From Lachnospiraceae bacterium (GTDB lineage: Bacteria > Bacillota > Clostridia > Lachnospirales > Lachnospiraceae): 64,000 nucleotides of DNA. Below are positions 41,749 through 49,558 of the stretch, in pieces. Positions within the stretch are counted from its first letter, which is position 1; the number at the start of each line of letters is the position of its first letter. The notes beneath the pieces were generated by a model. That model did no database searches. It was not told the origin of the DNA and saw only the letters and a list, made by a program, of their open reading frames with translations. Made by a program: the position numbers and the translations under genes. The stretch covers positions 310,001 to 374,000 of the forward strand of contig CAJTDN010000003.1 of assembly GCA_910574865.1 (NCBI GenBank). The letters run 5' to 3'.

Positions 41749-41763
41749 TGAGAACCGTTTTCA
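41749..41763 (-). promoter_or_regulatory. Zur/Fur-type operator upstream of the zinc locus
   Basis: TGAGAACCGTTTTCA is a 7-1-7 inverted repeat with one mismatch between arms, the standard geometry of Fur/Zur boxes. It is 49 bases from the zur start codon and is the only such site in the gap. Confidence 0.75.
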
Positions 41764-41775
41764 ATTTTATGCCAT

Positions 41776-41820
41776 AAAAAAACATTTGTCAAGGTGAAAT
41801 TCCACACCATGACAAATGTT
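41776..41820 (-). terminator. Terminator between the small-domain gene and zur
   Basis: Perfect 10-bp stem AACATTTGTC / GACAAATGTT with a 20-base loop. On the minus strand it is followed by a run of T, so it ends transcription coming from the 70-residue gene before the zur promoter. Confidence 0.8.
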
Positions 41821-41822
41821 TA

Positions 41823-41963
41823 TTACTATTCACGACCTGCGGCCGCGATAGTAACGGCATTCGGCCATTTAAAACCGCCTACGGCGATGGCCGAAATGCC
41901 CAATCGGTACCATCACTTTATCGGACGGAGGCCGTGCGGCAACGCGCACGCCTCCGTGAATAA
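41823..41963. mobile_element. MITE-like element, copy 1
   Basis: A 141-bp non-coding element beginning TTACTATTCACG and ending CGTGAATAA. About 110 bp of its left part is nearly identical, in inverted orientation, to the right part of the element at 42388-42583. The right end is more degenerate and no clear target duplication was found. It lies just after the 70-residue gene. Confidence 0.65.
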
Positions 41964-42020
41964 CGGCCATGTTTCTCCTACCCCGTCACTTTTCCACGGG
42001 TATTAAGAAGCCCCTGCCCT

Positions 42021-42233
42021 CTATTCGATTTCTGCCAACGCGGCCTCAATCTTTGCCAACGTCTCGTCACTCAGCATTCCGTTGGCGAATTTCGCCACCT
42101 GTTTCAAGGTCATCGGCAGTTCCTTGAGCATCGCGTTGTCAGCAAGCCCCGCCGTCACGGAATTAATCGCCGCGACCGCCTTCTCGTTCGCCATCAAGTC
42201 CTTGATTGGGGTCTCCAATGTAAATTTTGCCAT
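42021..42233 (-). CDS. Small helical protein, same domain as the GH3 N-terminus
   Basis: A 70-residue, Ala-rich, largely helical soluble protein (MAKFTLETPIKDLMANEKAV...). GAAAGGAGATTTTTATC precedes the ATG. Its pattern (T/P)xK-(E/D)L ... G-x2-DN ... (L/M)PM ... matches the first 55 residues of the GH3 enzyme encoded at 44.2-47.0 kb, so the two share a domain. Comparable short proteins occur in Clostridia without known function. It may be a free-standing interaction or dimerisation module. It is flanked by the two MITE-like elements. Confidence 0.7.
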   Translation of the reverse strand: MAKFTLETPIKDLMANEKAVAAINSVTAGLADNAMLKELPMTLKQVAKFANGMLSDETLAKIEAALAEIE

Positions 42234-42387
42234 GATAAAAATCTCCTTTCATTTTCCCCGCCAACTTGGGACGGGCTTTTAAGACATTATACTTCATTTT
42301 CCAGGATGATTTTTTCATGTAATCGTCATTTTGTATGATTTTTAAACAAGGTATCAAAGTCCCTATCGCCATCGTGGAGATGAATTG

Positions 42388-42583
42388 ATTACTTTTCACG
42401 GGGCTGTGCGCTTCTACGCTCCCGCTACGGTCCGTGCTAAGCGTGTGCCACTGGCACACAGCACCGCTGCACGGCCTCCGTCCGATAAAGTGACGGTGCC
42501 GATTGGGCATTTCGGCCATCGCGTAAGCGATTTTAAATGGCCGAATGCCGTTACTATCGCGGCCGCAGGCCGTGAATAGTAAC
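42388..42583. mobile_element. MITE with 14-bp terminal repeats and 7-bp target duplication
   Basis: A 196-bp non-coding element. Left end ATTACTTTTCACGG and right end (reverse) GTTACTATTCACGG form 14-bp terminal inverted repeats with two mismatches. It is flanked on both sides by TGAATTG (42381-42387 and 42584-42590), a 7-bp target duplication. No transposase is encoded, so it must move in trans. Confidence 0.8.
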
Positions 42584-42612
42584 TGAATTGTAACGAAACA
42601 TCTCAATAACCG

Positions 42613-42640
42613 TTGATTTTTCCGCAATTTCCATTATAAT
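42613..42640 (+). promoter_or_regulatory. Candidate promoter of the DUF2804-type gene
   Basis: TTGATT (42613-42618), a 16-base spacer, then TATAAT (42635-42640). It points toward the DUF2804-type gene and would give a leader of roughly 290 bases containing the tandem hairpin array. Confidence 0.5.
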
Positions 42641-42690
42641 GGATGTATACACAAAATACAAACGACAATATAAGTTTTTGTTGATCTGGC

Positions 42691-42706
42691 GTTGCTTTTC
42701 ACGGGG
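42691..42706 (+). repeat. Solitary MITE-end-like motif
   Basis: GTTGCTTTTCACGGGG resembles the MITE terminal sequence RTTACTWTTCACGG, but there is no matching opposite end nearby. It lies immediately before the tandem hairpin array. Confidence 0.4.
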
Positions 42707-42715
42707 TGGGGAAAC

Positions 42716-42915
42716 AAGGTAACTCCGCTTAGCTAGGCTCGTAAAAAAACTCGCCAAGGTGCTCGGAGTTCATTCGCACGTAAGCGTCCACAATACGGAC
42801 GCTAAGTGCTCTTTAGCCAAAGGTAACTCCGCTTAACTAGGCTCGTAAAAAACCTCGCCAAGGTGCGCGGAGTTCATTCGCACGTAAGCGTCCAAAATAC
42901 GGACGCTAAGTGCTC
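42716..42915 (+). ncRNA. Tandem two-unit structured leader candidate
   Basis: Two copies of a unit of about 96 bases, 104 bases apart (42716 and 42820), differing at about four positions. Each has a stem AACTCCG / CGGAGTT enclosing a 36-base loop region, then a strong second hairpin GCAC-GTA-AGCGTCC / GGACGCT-AA-GTGC with a 7-base loop. The second copy ends a few bases before the ribosome site of the DUF2804-type gene. The arrangement suggests a tandem regulatory RNA, but I do not recognise the class; a duplicated mobile repeat is the alternative. Confidence 0.45.
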
Positions 42916-42937
42916 ATTGTAAGGGAGGTATTATATC

Positions 42938-43963
42938 ATGAGAAACCACGAAGTCACCACCATGCACCGACTGCTCGACGAGAAGGGCCATGTCCTTGAA
43001 CCGGGCTGGGCCCGCCGCCTCAACTGGCAGTATGACCGGCACGATGTCAAGGTGCCGAAGTTCCGCATCAAAGAATGGGACTATTACCTGGTATTGGCCG
43101 AGGATTTCGGCGTGGCCTTCACCATTTCTGACAACGGGTATTTCGGCCTGCAAAGCGCGTCGTTTTTGGACTTTACGGCTCCCCGGGAGCACACGGAATC
43201 CCTTGTCACCGCCTTTCCTATGGGAAAGCTTCGCATGCCCGCGGATTCTTCCGGCGGACGCAGCGCCTACCGCAAGAAAGACCGGTTGGCATTGCAATTT
43301 GTCGCCGAACCCGGCAAACGGCACATCCGCTGCAAGTTCAAGAATTTTGACGGGGAGAAGGATTTGCTCTGCGACATCGTGCTGGAACAACCACCGATGG
43401 ACACGATGGTCATTGCCACGCCATGGAAGGAAGACCCGAAATGTTTCTATTACAACCAAAAAATCAACTGCATGCGGGCTTCCGGCAAGGTCATTTATGG
43501 TGACAAAATGTACCAGTTCCATCCCGAAACGGACTTTGGCACGCTCGACTGGGGACGCGGCGTCTGGACGTATGACAACACCTGGTATTGGGGTAGCGGA
43601 AACGGCACCGTGGACGGGAAACCCTTCGGCTTCAACCTGGGATACGGCTTCAGCGACCGCACGAGTGCCAGCGAGAACATTCTTTTTTATGACGGCGTGG
43701 GACACAAGCTGGACGACGTCACGTTCCACATCCCCGCCGACGACTACACGAAACCGTGGACGATTTCCTCCAGCGACGGCCGCTTTGAGATGGATTTCAT
43801 CCCCATCATAGACCGCAGCGCCAACATGGACTTCAAGCTCATCCTCTCCGACCAGCACCAGGTGTTCGGCCGCATGAGCGGCAAGGCCGTGCTTGATGAC
43901 GGAACCGTGCTCGAAGTCAAGGACTTGCTCTGCTTCGCCGAAAAAGTTCATAACCGCTATTAA
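42938..43963 (+). CDS. DUF2804-family protein
   Basis: A 341-residue protein with no signal peptide or membrane helix, consistent with the DUF2804 family. Visible stretches are LDEKGHVLEPGWARR at the start, a middle GTLDWGRGVWTYDNTWYWGS and GKPFGFNLGYGFSDRTSASEN. The family looks like a lipocalin/hydroxyneurosporene-synthase-like beta-barrel, but its biochemical role is unknown. AAGGGAGG precedes the ATG. It is preceded by a tandem structured leader, and two long hairpins separate it from the convergent GH3 gene. Confidence 0.8.
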   Translation: MRNHEVTTMHRLLDEKGHVLEPGWARRLNWQYDRHDVKVPKFRIKEWDYYLVLAEDFGVAFTISDNGYFGLQSASFLDFTAPREHTESLVTAFPMGKLRMPADSSGGRSAYRKKDRLALQFVAEPGKRHIRCKFKNFDGEKDLLCDIVLEQPPMDTMVIATPWKEDPKCFYYNQKINCMRASGKVIYGDKMYQFHPETDFGTLDWGRGVWTYDNTWYWGSGNGTVDGKPFGFNLGYGFSDRTSASENILFYDGVGHKLDDVTFHIPADDYTKPWTISSSDGRFEMDFIPIIDRSANMDFKLILSDQHQVFGRMSGKAVLDDGTVLEVKDLLCFAEKVHNRY

Positions 43964-43998
43964 AACATGGAAATGCCGCCCTTGGTGCGCAAACAAAA

Positions 43999-44097
43999 GG
44001 GGCTGTCGAGTAATGCGGAAAACCCACAATATATGGTGGCAAATCCAGATGTGCCATGGCATATATCGTGGGCCTGCAGTCATTACCCGACAGCCCC
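43999..44097. repeat. 99-bp long hairpin element
   Basis: Outer arms GGGGCTGTCGAGTAATG and CATTACCCGACAGCCCC; inner arms CCCACAATATATGGTGGC and GCCATGGCATATATCGTGGG; short loop. There is no T-run. It sits 36 bases after the DUF2804-type stop and could be a non-autonomous mobile element or an mRNA 3' structure. Confidence 0.6.
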
Positions 44098-44135
44098 ATT
44101 CTCACCAGTAAACAAATCCATTTAAAAATGCGGGT

Positions 44136-44192
44136 GGTGCCCTTTTCCGGGCGCACTTACAATCCAGCCCGCGCCGGATTGTAACGGGCACC
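44136..44192. repeat. 57-bp hairpin between convergent genes
   Basis: Outer arms GGTGCCC / GGGCACC, inner arms TTACAATCC / GGATTGTAA, GC-rich loop. It lies just before the GH3 stop codon and may block read-through from either side; no T-run is present. Confidence 0.5.
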
Positions 44193-44218
44193 AGATAAAG
44201 GGAGCCGGAGGATATGCT

Positions 44219-46999
44219 TTACAGTATCGCTTCCAATATCCTGCACACGTTTTTTCTCAATCTTGACTCCTCGATATACCCGCTCTCCACGCCGTCGATA
44301 ATTGGCTGTACATAAGTGTCATCCGTCGTCCCCGGCGTCATCCAGCAGTTCCCCGCACGCACGGCACTGGCCACGTCGGCGGTATCATACGAATTCCAGT
44401 CCGTCATCACGTAACCGTCAAAACCAAATTCCTTGTGGAAAATGCCCTGGATCATTTCCTCGTCCTCCGCCGTGAAGCAGCCGTTGCAGGCATTATACCC
44501 GGTCATGATGGAAGTCGGCTCTTGCACGCCAATCGCGTACTCGAATATCTTCAAATAGATTTCCCTAAGCGCCCGCTCGCTGATGAAGCTATGGTTGCGT
44601 TTTCTGGAACTTTCCGCATTGTTGGCCACCGTGTGCTTCATGCTAGAGTCCACGCCCGCCGCGTGAAGCCCCTTGCATTGGTTTCCGGCCATGATGCCCC
44701 CGAGTAGCGGGTCTTCGGAAAAATATTCCGGATGCCTGCCGTTTAACGGATTGCGGTGAATGTTCATCGCCGGGGCGAGAATCATCCGGATGTCGTTTTC
44801 CTTCGCCTCCTCGCCAATCACCCTGCCGACCTCGAACGCCAGGTTCGCATTCCACGTGGAGCACACCGTGTTGCTGCATGGCATGCCAATGTTCGGCTTG
44901 TTGATATTGACCCCGTTGTTGCCGTCCGCCACCGCATATCGCGGCAAGTCACGCCCTTCCAGGCGATAAATCCTTCCCGCCTCGCCTGTCTCATGCATGC
45001 CCCAGCCATGGGACGCGCACACGCTAAGACGCGCCAACTCGCGTACGCTTAGGGTCGCCGCCAACCGCGCGGCCTCATTCGCCCGTTCCTCGTCCGCTTC
45101 GGCCATGTTCCATTCCGTCTCCGGGTAATGCTTTCGCTCCGCCTTCGGCGTAAGACAAGTGTACTCCCTCTTCAGGCCGGACTTCAACCCCTTCGGGAAT
45201 CCCGGATTTTTCTTGCTCAAAAGCTCCATCTCCACCGGGAGCTTCATCAAGTTCTCCGATACTAGCAGCACCCGCTCTTCTTCCACATTGCATTCCCCGC
45301 AGACATCCACGGCGTTCCCCACATAAAATGCGTACGTTCCCGCCTCAATAATCCAACTTGCCCGCTCGGTGTCGAAAGAAGCCATGCTCTTTTCCGTGAT
45401 GACAATCTCCAATTCCTGCGTTTCACCTGATGCCAGTTCTTTCGTCTTGGCAAAGCCGACAAGCCGTTTCGCCGGCTGTTCCAGTTTTCCGTCCGGAATC
45501 CGCGCATACACCTGCACGACCTCTTTCCCTGCACGCCCCCCCGTATTCTTCACCTTTGCACGCACCATGGCAAATACACCGTCACCGCCGGACACACCCG
45601 GTTCGGCCGAACCCGCGCCCGTCCCGTCTGAAACCAGTTCCGCCTCGATGGAAAATGTCGTGTAGGACAGCCCGTGCCCAAACGCAAACGCCACCGGCTT
45701 TTCAAATGTCTCAAAGTAGCGGTATCCTACGTAAATGTCCTCCTCATAGAACGTGTCCACGAACAAGCCGCAGTCCGCCGACAATGCCTGCTCACCTTCC
45801 GCCGCCCGATAAAAATTCGCGCTGGACGGAATGTCGAAATAGTCCAGACTCCACGTATCCGCAAGCTTGCCGGAAGGATTCACGCGGCCGTCCAGGATTT
45901 CCACCAAAGCCTGTCCGCCAAGCATGCCCGGAAATCCACACCAGATGACTGCCGGAACCTGATATTTCTCCACCCAGCGCATGTCTATCGGATACCCTGA
46001 ATTAACGACCACGACGACCTTTTCACAACGCTCGGTCATGCTTTTTAGCTGCGCCTCTTCCTCGTCCGTCAAATAATACTCGCCTTTCAAGGCATTGTTG
46101 TCATAATTCTCGCCCGAAGCGCGGCTGATGACGAAAATCCCCGCCCGCGCCCCTTCCTTCACAACAAACCCGGAACGCTCTTCAAGCGCGCGTTTCAATC
46201 CCATGCTATAGCGCGGGTTAATCTTTCCCGCGCCGACCGCGCCCACGCGGAAGTCCCCGGCTCCGACTACCTCCACCTCGAGATTCGGCGCAAGGGGAAG
46301 CACGTTTCCTTCATTTTTCAAGAGGACGATGCCCTCCCGTGCCGCCTCCAGCGCGACCGCATCGTGCGCCTCGTACGCCGGGTCAACCTCCGGCTTCGGC
46401 AAAGTATGTACGACAACGTCCGTCGGTTCCATCTTGTTGCCGTCCGTGTCCTCAAAACCCTCGACATGCAGCGTGTACGTCTTGTCATAATCCGTGCACA
46501 CGTCCCGCACGTACACGCCGAACATCTGCATGCCGCCGGCCACGTCCACCTGGGCAATAACGCCCCGCTTCAGTTCCTTCCCTTCATATGTCACGCTGCC
46601 ATAAACGTCCTCCCGCATCTCCTTGGAAAAACGTAACACGATACAGCCGGAAAAACGGTGGTCGAGCATGTACATTTTCCCATCCACGTCGTCAACGTCA
46701 TACGGCACTTCCTCGCTTGTACCGCCCCCCGTCGCGCCGCCGCTAAGCCTCGGGGCAATCTTCTTCGGGTCTTGCGGCACATAGGTGACTTCCTCCCCGT
46801 TCGCCGCGTCCACCAACGCCTTAAATAAGTTCGCCTGATCCGGCATCCCCCCTACCAGCCGCTCCATCGGCATGTCCATCACATAGGCAATCGCCGGATT
46901 ATCGGAAAATCCCGGTGCGTATTTCTCCAAAAAAGGCTGTACCCCCGGACTTTCCAACAATTCCTTTAACGTGGATGACATTGAATACTTCTGGCTCAT
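44219..46999 (-). CDS. Circularly permuted GH3 beta-glucosidase-type enzyme
   Basis: Glycoside hydrolase family 3, 926 residues, no signal peptide, so cytoplasmic. The domain order is rotated: a small helical N-terminal domain (about 1-60), the GH3 C-terminal alpha/beta domain, a fibronectin-III-like domain (GGRAGKEVVQVYAR), and last the GH3 TIM barrel. The nucleophile is Asp867 in GYVMTDWNSY; substrate-binding HTVANNAESSR and ISERALREIYL precede it. This permutation is known in Butyrivibrio and Ruminococcus beta-glucosidases. It lies downstream of the oligosaccharide importer genes, so it probably splits the imported sugar. The N-terminal domain resembles the 70-residue protein at 42.0 kb. 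Confidence 0.92.
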   Translation of the reverse strand: MSQKYSMSSTLKELLESPGVQPFLEKYAPGFSDNPAIAYVMDMPMERLVGGMPDQANLFKALVDAANGEEVTYVPQDPKKIAPRLSGGATGGGTSEEVPYDVDDVDGKMYMLDHRFSGCIVLRFSKEMREDVYGSVTYEGKELKRGVIAQVDVAGGMQMFGVYVRDVCTDYDKTYTLHVEGFEDTDGNKMEPTDVVVHTLPKPEVDPAYEAHDAVALEAAREGIVLLKNEGNVLPLAPNLEVEVVGAGDFRVGAVGAGKINPRYSMGLKRALEERSGFVVKEGARAGIFVISRASGENYDNNALKGEYYLTDEEEAQLKSMTERCEKVVVVVNSGYPIDMRWVEKYQVPAVIWCGFPGMLGGQALVEILDGRVNPSGKLADTWSLDYFDIPSSANFYRAAEGEQALSADCGLFVDTFYEEDIYVGYRYFETFEKPVAFAFGHGLSYTTFSIEAELVSDGTGAGSAEPGVSGGDGVFAMVRAKVKNTGGRAGKEVVQVYARIPDGKLEQPAKRLVGFAKTKELASGETQELEIVITEKSMASFDTERASWIIEAGTYAFYVGNAVDVCGECNVEEERVLLVSENLMKLPVEMELLSKKNPGFPKGLKSGLKREYTCLTPKAERKHYPETEWNMAEADEERANEAARLAATLSVRELARLSVCASHGWGMHETGEAGRIYRLEGRDLPRYAVADGNNGVNINKPNIGMPCSNTVCSTWNANLAFEVGRVIGEEAKENDIRMILAPAMNIHRNPLNGRHPEYFSEDPLLGGIMAGNQCKGLHAAGVDSSMKHTVANNAESSRKRNHSFISERALREIYLKIFEYAIGVQEPTSIMTGYNACNGCFTAEDEEMIQGIFHKEFGFDGYVMTDWNSYDTADVASAVRAGNCWMTPGTTDDTYVQPIIDGVESGYIEESRLRKNVCRILEAIL

Positions 47000-47131
47000 A
47001 ATCTTCTCCTCACTTTCACAAATAATGAATTTCTATGTCCGTCATCATTTTCTTCAACTTTATCTGTTCTTTCTATTCATATAGTTCCCTTTTCTATTAG
47101 TCCCCGGATTTTCTCCATTATTTAAACCGAA

Positions 47132-47818
47132 TCATCCATTCCCAACGTCCTGCGCGTCTTTTCCATTCTGCTCGTTCAGCATTTTCGTAAACATCTTTTC
47201 CATGTAGTTGACGAACATCATCATGAACGCGGACGGCAATATCAACAGCGTCCACGGGATGAACGCCGCGAACAAGACGAGGATAATACCCATGATGACA
47301 ATCAGGACATTGCGAAACGGGTGCATCAGCATCAAAAACAGCGGGGTGCGGATACAACGAATCGTCGTGTCCGTAAACCTGGCCATATAAGCGAACGAAT
47401 AAAGTGCCGTCAAAAGCGTCAATACGAGGATGACCAAAAAGACCAGGTATACCAGTCCATACGCCTCTCCGTTCTTTACCACGTTCCAAAAATGGGCAAT
47501 GTCAAATCCCATCACCAGGATTGCCAAAAGCATCAAAATCCACACCTTGATACCCGACTTGAAATTCGCCTTCAGCTCCTTCCAGAACCCGCTGACGGCG
47601 TATCCTCGATTGTGAATCAGACATTTCTGGATTGTCGCGTAAAGGGCGATCGAGGCCGGACCAATCGTGATGACGGGTACGCAGGCAATCAGCCAGCACG
47701 CGTTGATGAAAAACAACTGCGCCACCTTGTTAAAGAAATTCATGAACCCGGTCAGCCCATGCCCCTCCGGATCCGGCCTCTCTTCCTCCGCTTGTTTCTT
47801 TCTCTTATCGTCTGCCAT
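47132..47818 (-). CDS. YesL-family (DUF624) membrane protein
   Basis: A 228-residue membrane protein with five or six helices, of the YesL/DUF624 family, which accompanies LplABC-type sugar importers in many Firmicutes. The start MADDKRKK follows GGGAGGAAGAACG. The family opening is GFMNFFNKVAQLFFINACWL with VPVITIGPASIALY. Its molecular function is unknown; context points to a helper for carbohydrate uptake. Confidence 0.85.
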   Translation of the reverse strand: MADDKRKKQAEEERPDPEGHGLTGFMNFFNKVAQLFFINACWLIACVPVITIGPASIALYATIQKCLIHNRGYAVSGFWKELKANFKSGIKVWILMLLAILVMGFDIAHFWNVVKNGEAYGLVYLVFLVILVLTLLTALYSFAYMARFTDTTIRCIRTPLFLMLMHPFRNVLIVIMGIILVLFAAFIPWTLLILPSAFMMMFVNYMEKMFTKMLNEQNGKDAQDVGNG

Positions 47819-47848
47819 CGTTCTTCCTCCCGTTCTTTCCATTCCGCT

Positions 47849-48481
47849 TCACCCCTGTCTCGCAATCACCTTGTCCACCCACGCGCGCAGTTGCTCCTGC
47901 TTGTCCGTCGTCACCGCATAAGCGAAATAGATTCCGTTTCCCGTATTTCCACCAGAAAAAACTGACGAATCCGTGATGTCTATTGCCACCGGATAACGAT
48001 TTCCGTTCTCGGACTCCTTATACAACAACCTCCCCTCCAAAGCATCCAATTCTTCCTGCGTATAAACCGAGGCCAAGTCCAGAAAAAAGTCGTCACTCTC
48101 CCTCTGCAGGAACAAAATCGTGTCCGGGCCGGCCACCAGCGCGTCCAAATCCTCCGTCGAGATCTGCGCCGCCAACGCGTAAAGGACGTTCTGTCCCTCG
48201 CCGCTTTCCAACATCTCGTAGGTCTCCCCCTGGTACGTGCCGATACTTACCTCCTCGTCCACTTCCTCAAGCCGCTCCATGAAGCCGTCGTAATCAATCA
48301 CGCCGATTGCGACTCCCTCGTCTGGATGAAACCGTCCCCAAAGCGACAGGCCGATGATGGTGACCCCGATTAATATCATGCCGCCGACAATCAATTGTGC
48401 CAGATAATTGTCGTAAACATACTGCACCTTTGTCGAAAAAGAAAACGTCTTGAACCGTTCCCATTCTTCCCTTCGCGTCAT
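47849..48481 (-). CDS. Single-pass membrane protein of unknown function
   Basis: A 210-residue protein with a short cytoplasmic N-terminus, one membrane helix (about 27-49, LIVGGMILIGVTIIGLSLWG) and an acidic outer domain of about 160 residues that includes a VGxxDYDG-like start and many Asp/Glu. I do not recognise the outer domain. It sits between the importer permeases and the YesL-like gene, so it may sense or assist the same transporter. A terminator-like hairpin precedes it, and its own ribosome site (AAGG) is weak. Confidence 0.65.
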   Translation of the reverse strand: MTRREEWERFKTFSFSTKVQYVYDNYLAQLIVGGMILIGVTIIGLSLWGRFHPDEGVAIGVIDYDGFMERLEEVDEEVSIGTYQGETYEMLESGEGQNVLYALAAQISTEDLDALVAGPDTILFLQRESDDFFLDLASVYTQEELDALEGRLLYKESENGNRYPVAIDITDSSVFSGGNTGNGIYFAYAVTTDKQEQLRAWVDKVIARQG

Positions 48482-48516
48482 ACCTTCGTAATCCTTTCAA
48501 AACTCCCATTATGAAA

Positions 48517-48546
48517 ATGAAGGACTCTTTTTAAGGAGTCCTTCAT
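48517..48546 (-). terminator. Hairpin after the permease genes
   Basis: Perfect stem ATGAAGGACTC / GAGTCCTTCAT with an 8-base loop. On the minus strand a short T-rich stretch follows, so it may act as a weak terminator that lowers expression of the two genes downstream. Confidence 0.65.
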
Positions 48547-48628
48547 AAAATTGTACCATTTTAACCTTTTTCATGCAAGGCAAAACCGTGAATATCCGAT
48601 TATTTCATAATTATTTCATATTTTTCCA

Positions 48629-49543
48629 TCAACCCTTCACGGCGCCAAGCAAGGAACCTTTCTGCAACTGCTTCTGTGCGAACGGCATCGCAATCAATAC
48701 CGGAACGGTCGCGACCAGGATTACGCAATAGGATACCAGATAACGGTTCCAGTCCGGCGTAATGGCCGTCGTCATGACCGCGTTATCCGCCACGATTTGC
48801 TTGATCCACAACTGCAACGGCCACCATTCCTTGGAGGTCGGCACGTACAGCATCGCGTTGAACCATGCGTTCCATGTCAGGATTGCCGTGTTAATCATCG
48901 TGACCGTGACGAGCCCCATCGCCTGCGGCAACAAGATACGGAACATGATGACGAAATGTCCCGCGCCGTCAAGCTCCGCGGACTCCACGGTGGATACCGG
49001 AACCTGCTTGTAGGCATTGAGCACCATGATGACGAACATCGCGTTCGTACATCCTGGCAGGATCATCGCCCACGGGGTACCCGTCATGCCCAACTGGCGG
49101 ATAACCATGTATGTAGGAATCGTACCACCGTTGAACATCATGGAAACGATGATGAACAACATCAAGAGCGGACTCGCTTTCGGCGCACGGTAAATCACAT
49201 ATGCCGCGATGACGTTCAAAATCAAGCCAAACACAGTCTGGCCAATCACGTAAATCAACGTGATACCGTAGCTCTTGATAATCGCGTAGTTATTGTAATT
49301 AAGTGTCTTCAAATAACCCTGGATGTTCGGCCCGCCCTCTTGCGTAATCCACTTCCAAGCCACACCCTCGTTGGCAATCAAAAGATTTCCTTCGGAAAGC
49401 GACGCCATCAATGTGTGCCACATCGGTATGAGTGCCGCGAACATACACAATCCCAATATAATCAGGATGATTACGTCTGCCACCCGTTCTCCCGCGCTTG
49501 GGTGGATGACCATACCGTCCTTGTATTTTGATTTCTTAGCCAT
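48629..49543 (-). CDS. Carbohydrate ABC permease (LplC type)
   Basis: Membrane permease, 304 residues with six helices, of the LplC/AraQ-like CUT1 family. The EAA loop is VSTVESAELDGAGHFVIMFRILLP, and the C-terminal AMPFAQKQLQKGSLLGAVKG is typical of LplC-type proteins. It starts 15 bp after its LplB-type partner. No ATPase is in the cluster; CUT1 importers often share a housekeeping MsmK-like ATPase. Confidence 0.93.
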   Translation of the reverse strand: MAKKSKYKDGMVIHPSAGERVADVIILIILGLCMFAALIPMWHTLMASLSEGNLLIANEGVAWKWITQEGGPNIQGYLKTLNYNNYAIIKSYGITLIYVIGQTVFGLILNVIAAYVIYRAPKASPLLMLFIIVSMMFNGGTIPTYMVIRQLGMTGTPWAMILPGCTNAMFVIMVLNAYKQVPVSTVESAELDGAGHFVIMFRILLPQAMGLVTVTMINTAILTWNAWFNAMLYVPTSKEWWPLQLWIKQIVADNAVMTTAITPDWNRYLVSYCVILVATVPVLIAMPFAQKQLQKGSLLGAVKG

Positions 49544-49558
49544 AGTCTTCTCCTCCCT

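Noticed and set aside
42716-42915. Tandem 104-bp repeats considered as a CRISPR array
   Set aside because: Only two copies, the unit is too long, and the unit itself is structured; there are no spacers.
42914-44083. 389-codon minus-strand frame opposite the DUF2804-type gene
   Set aside because: The plus-strand frame has a strong ribosome site and family motifs; the minus frame does not.
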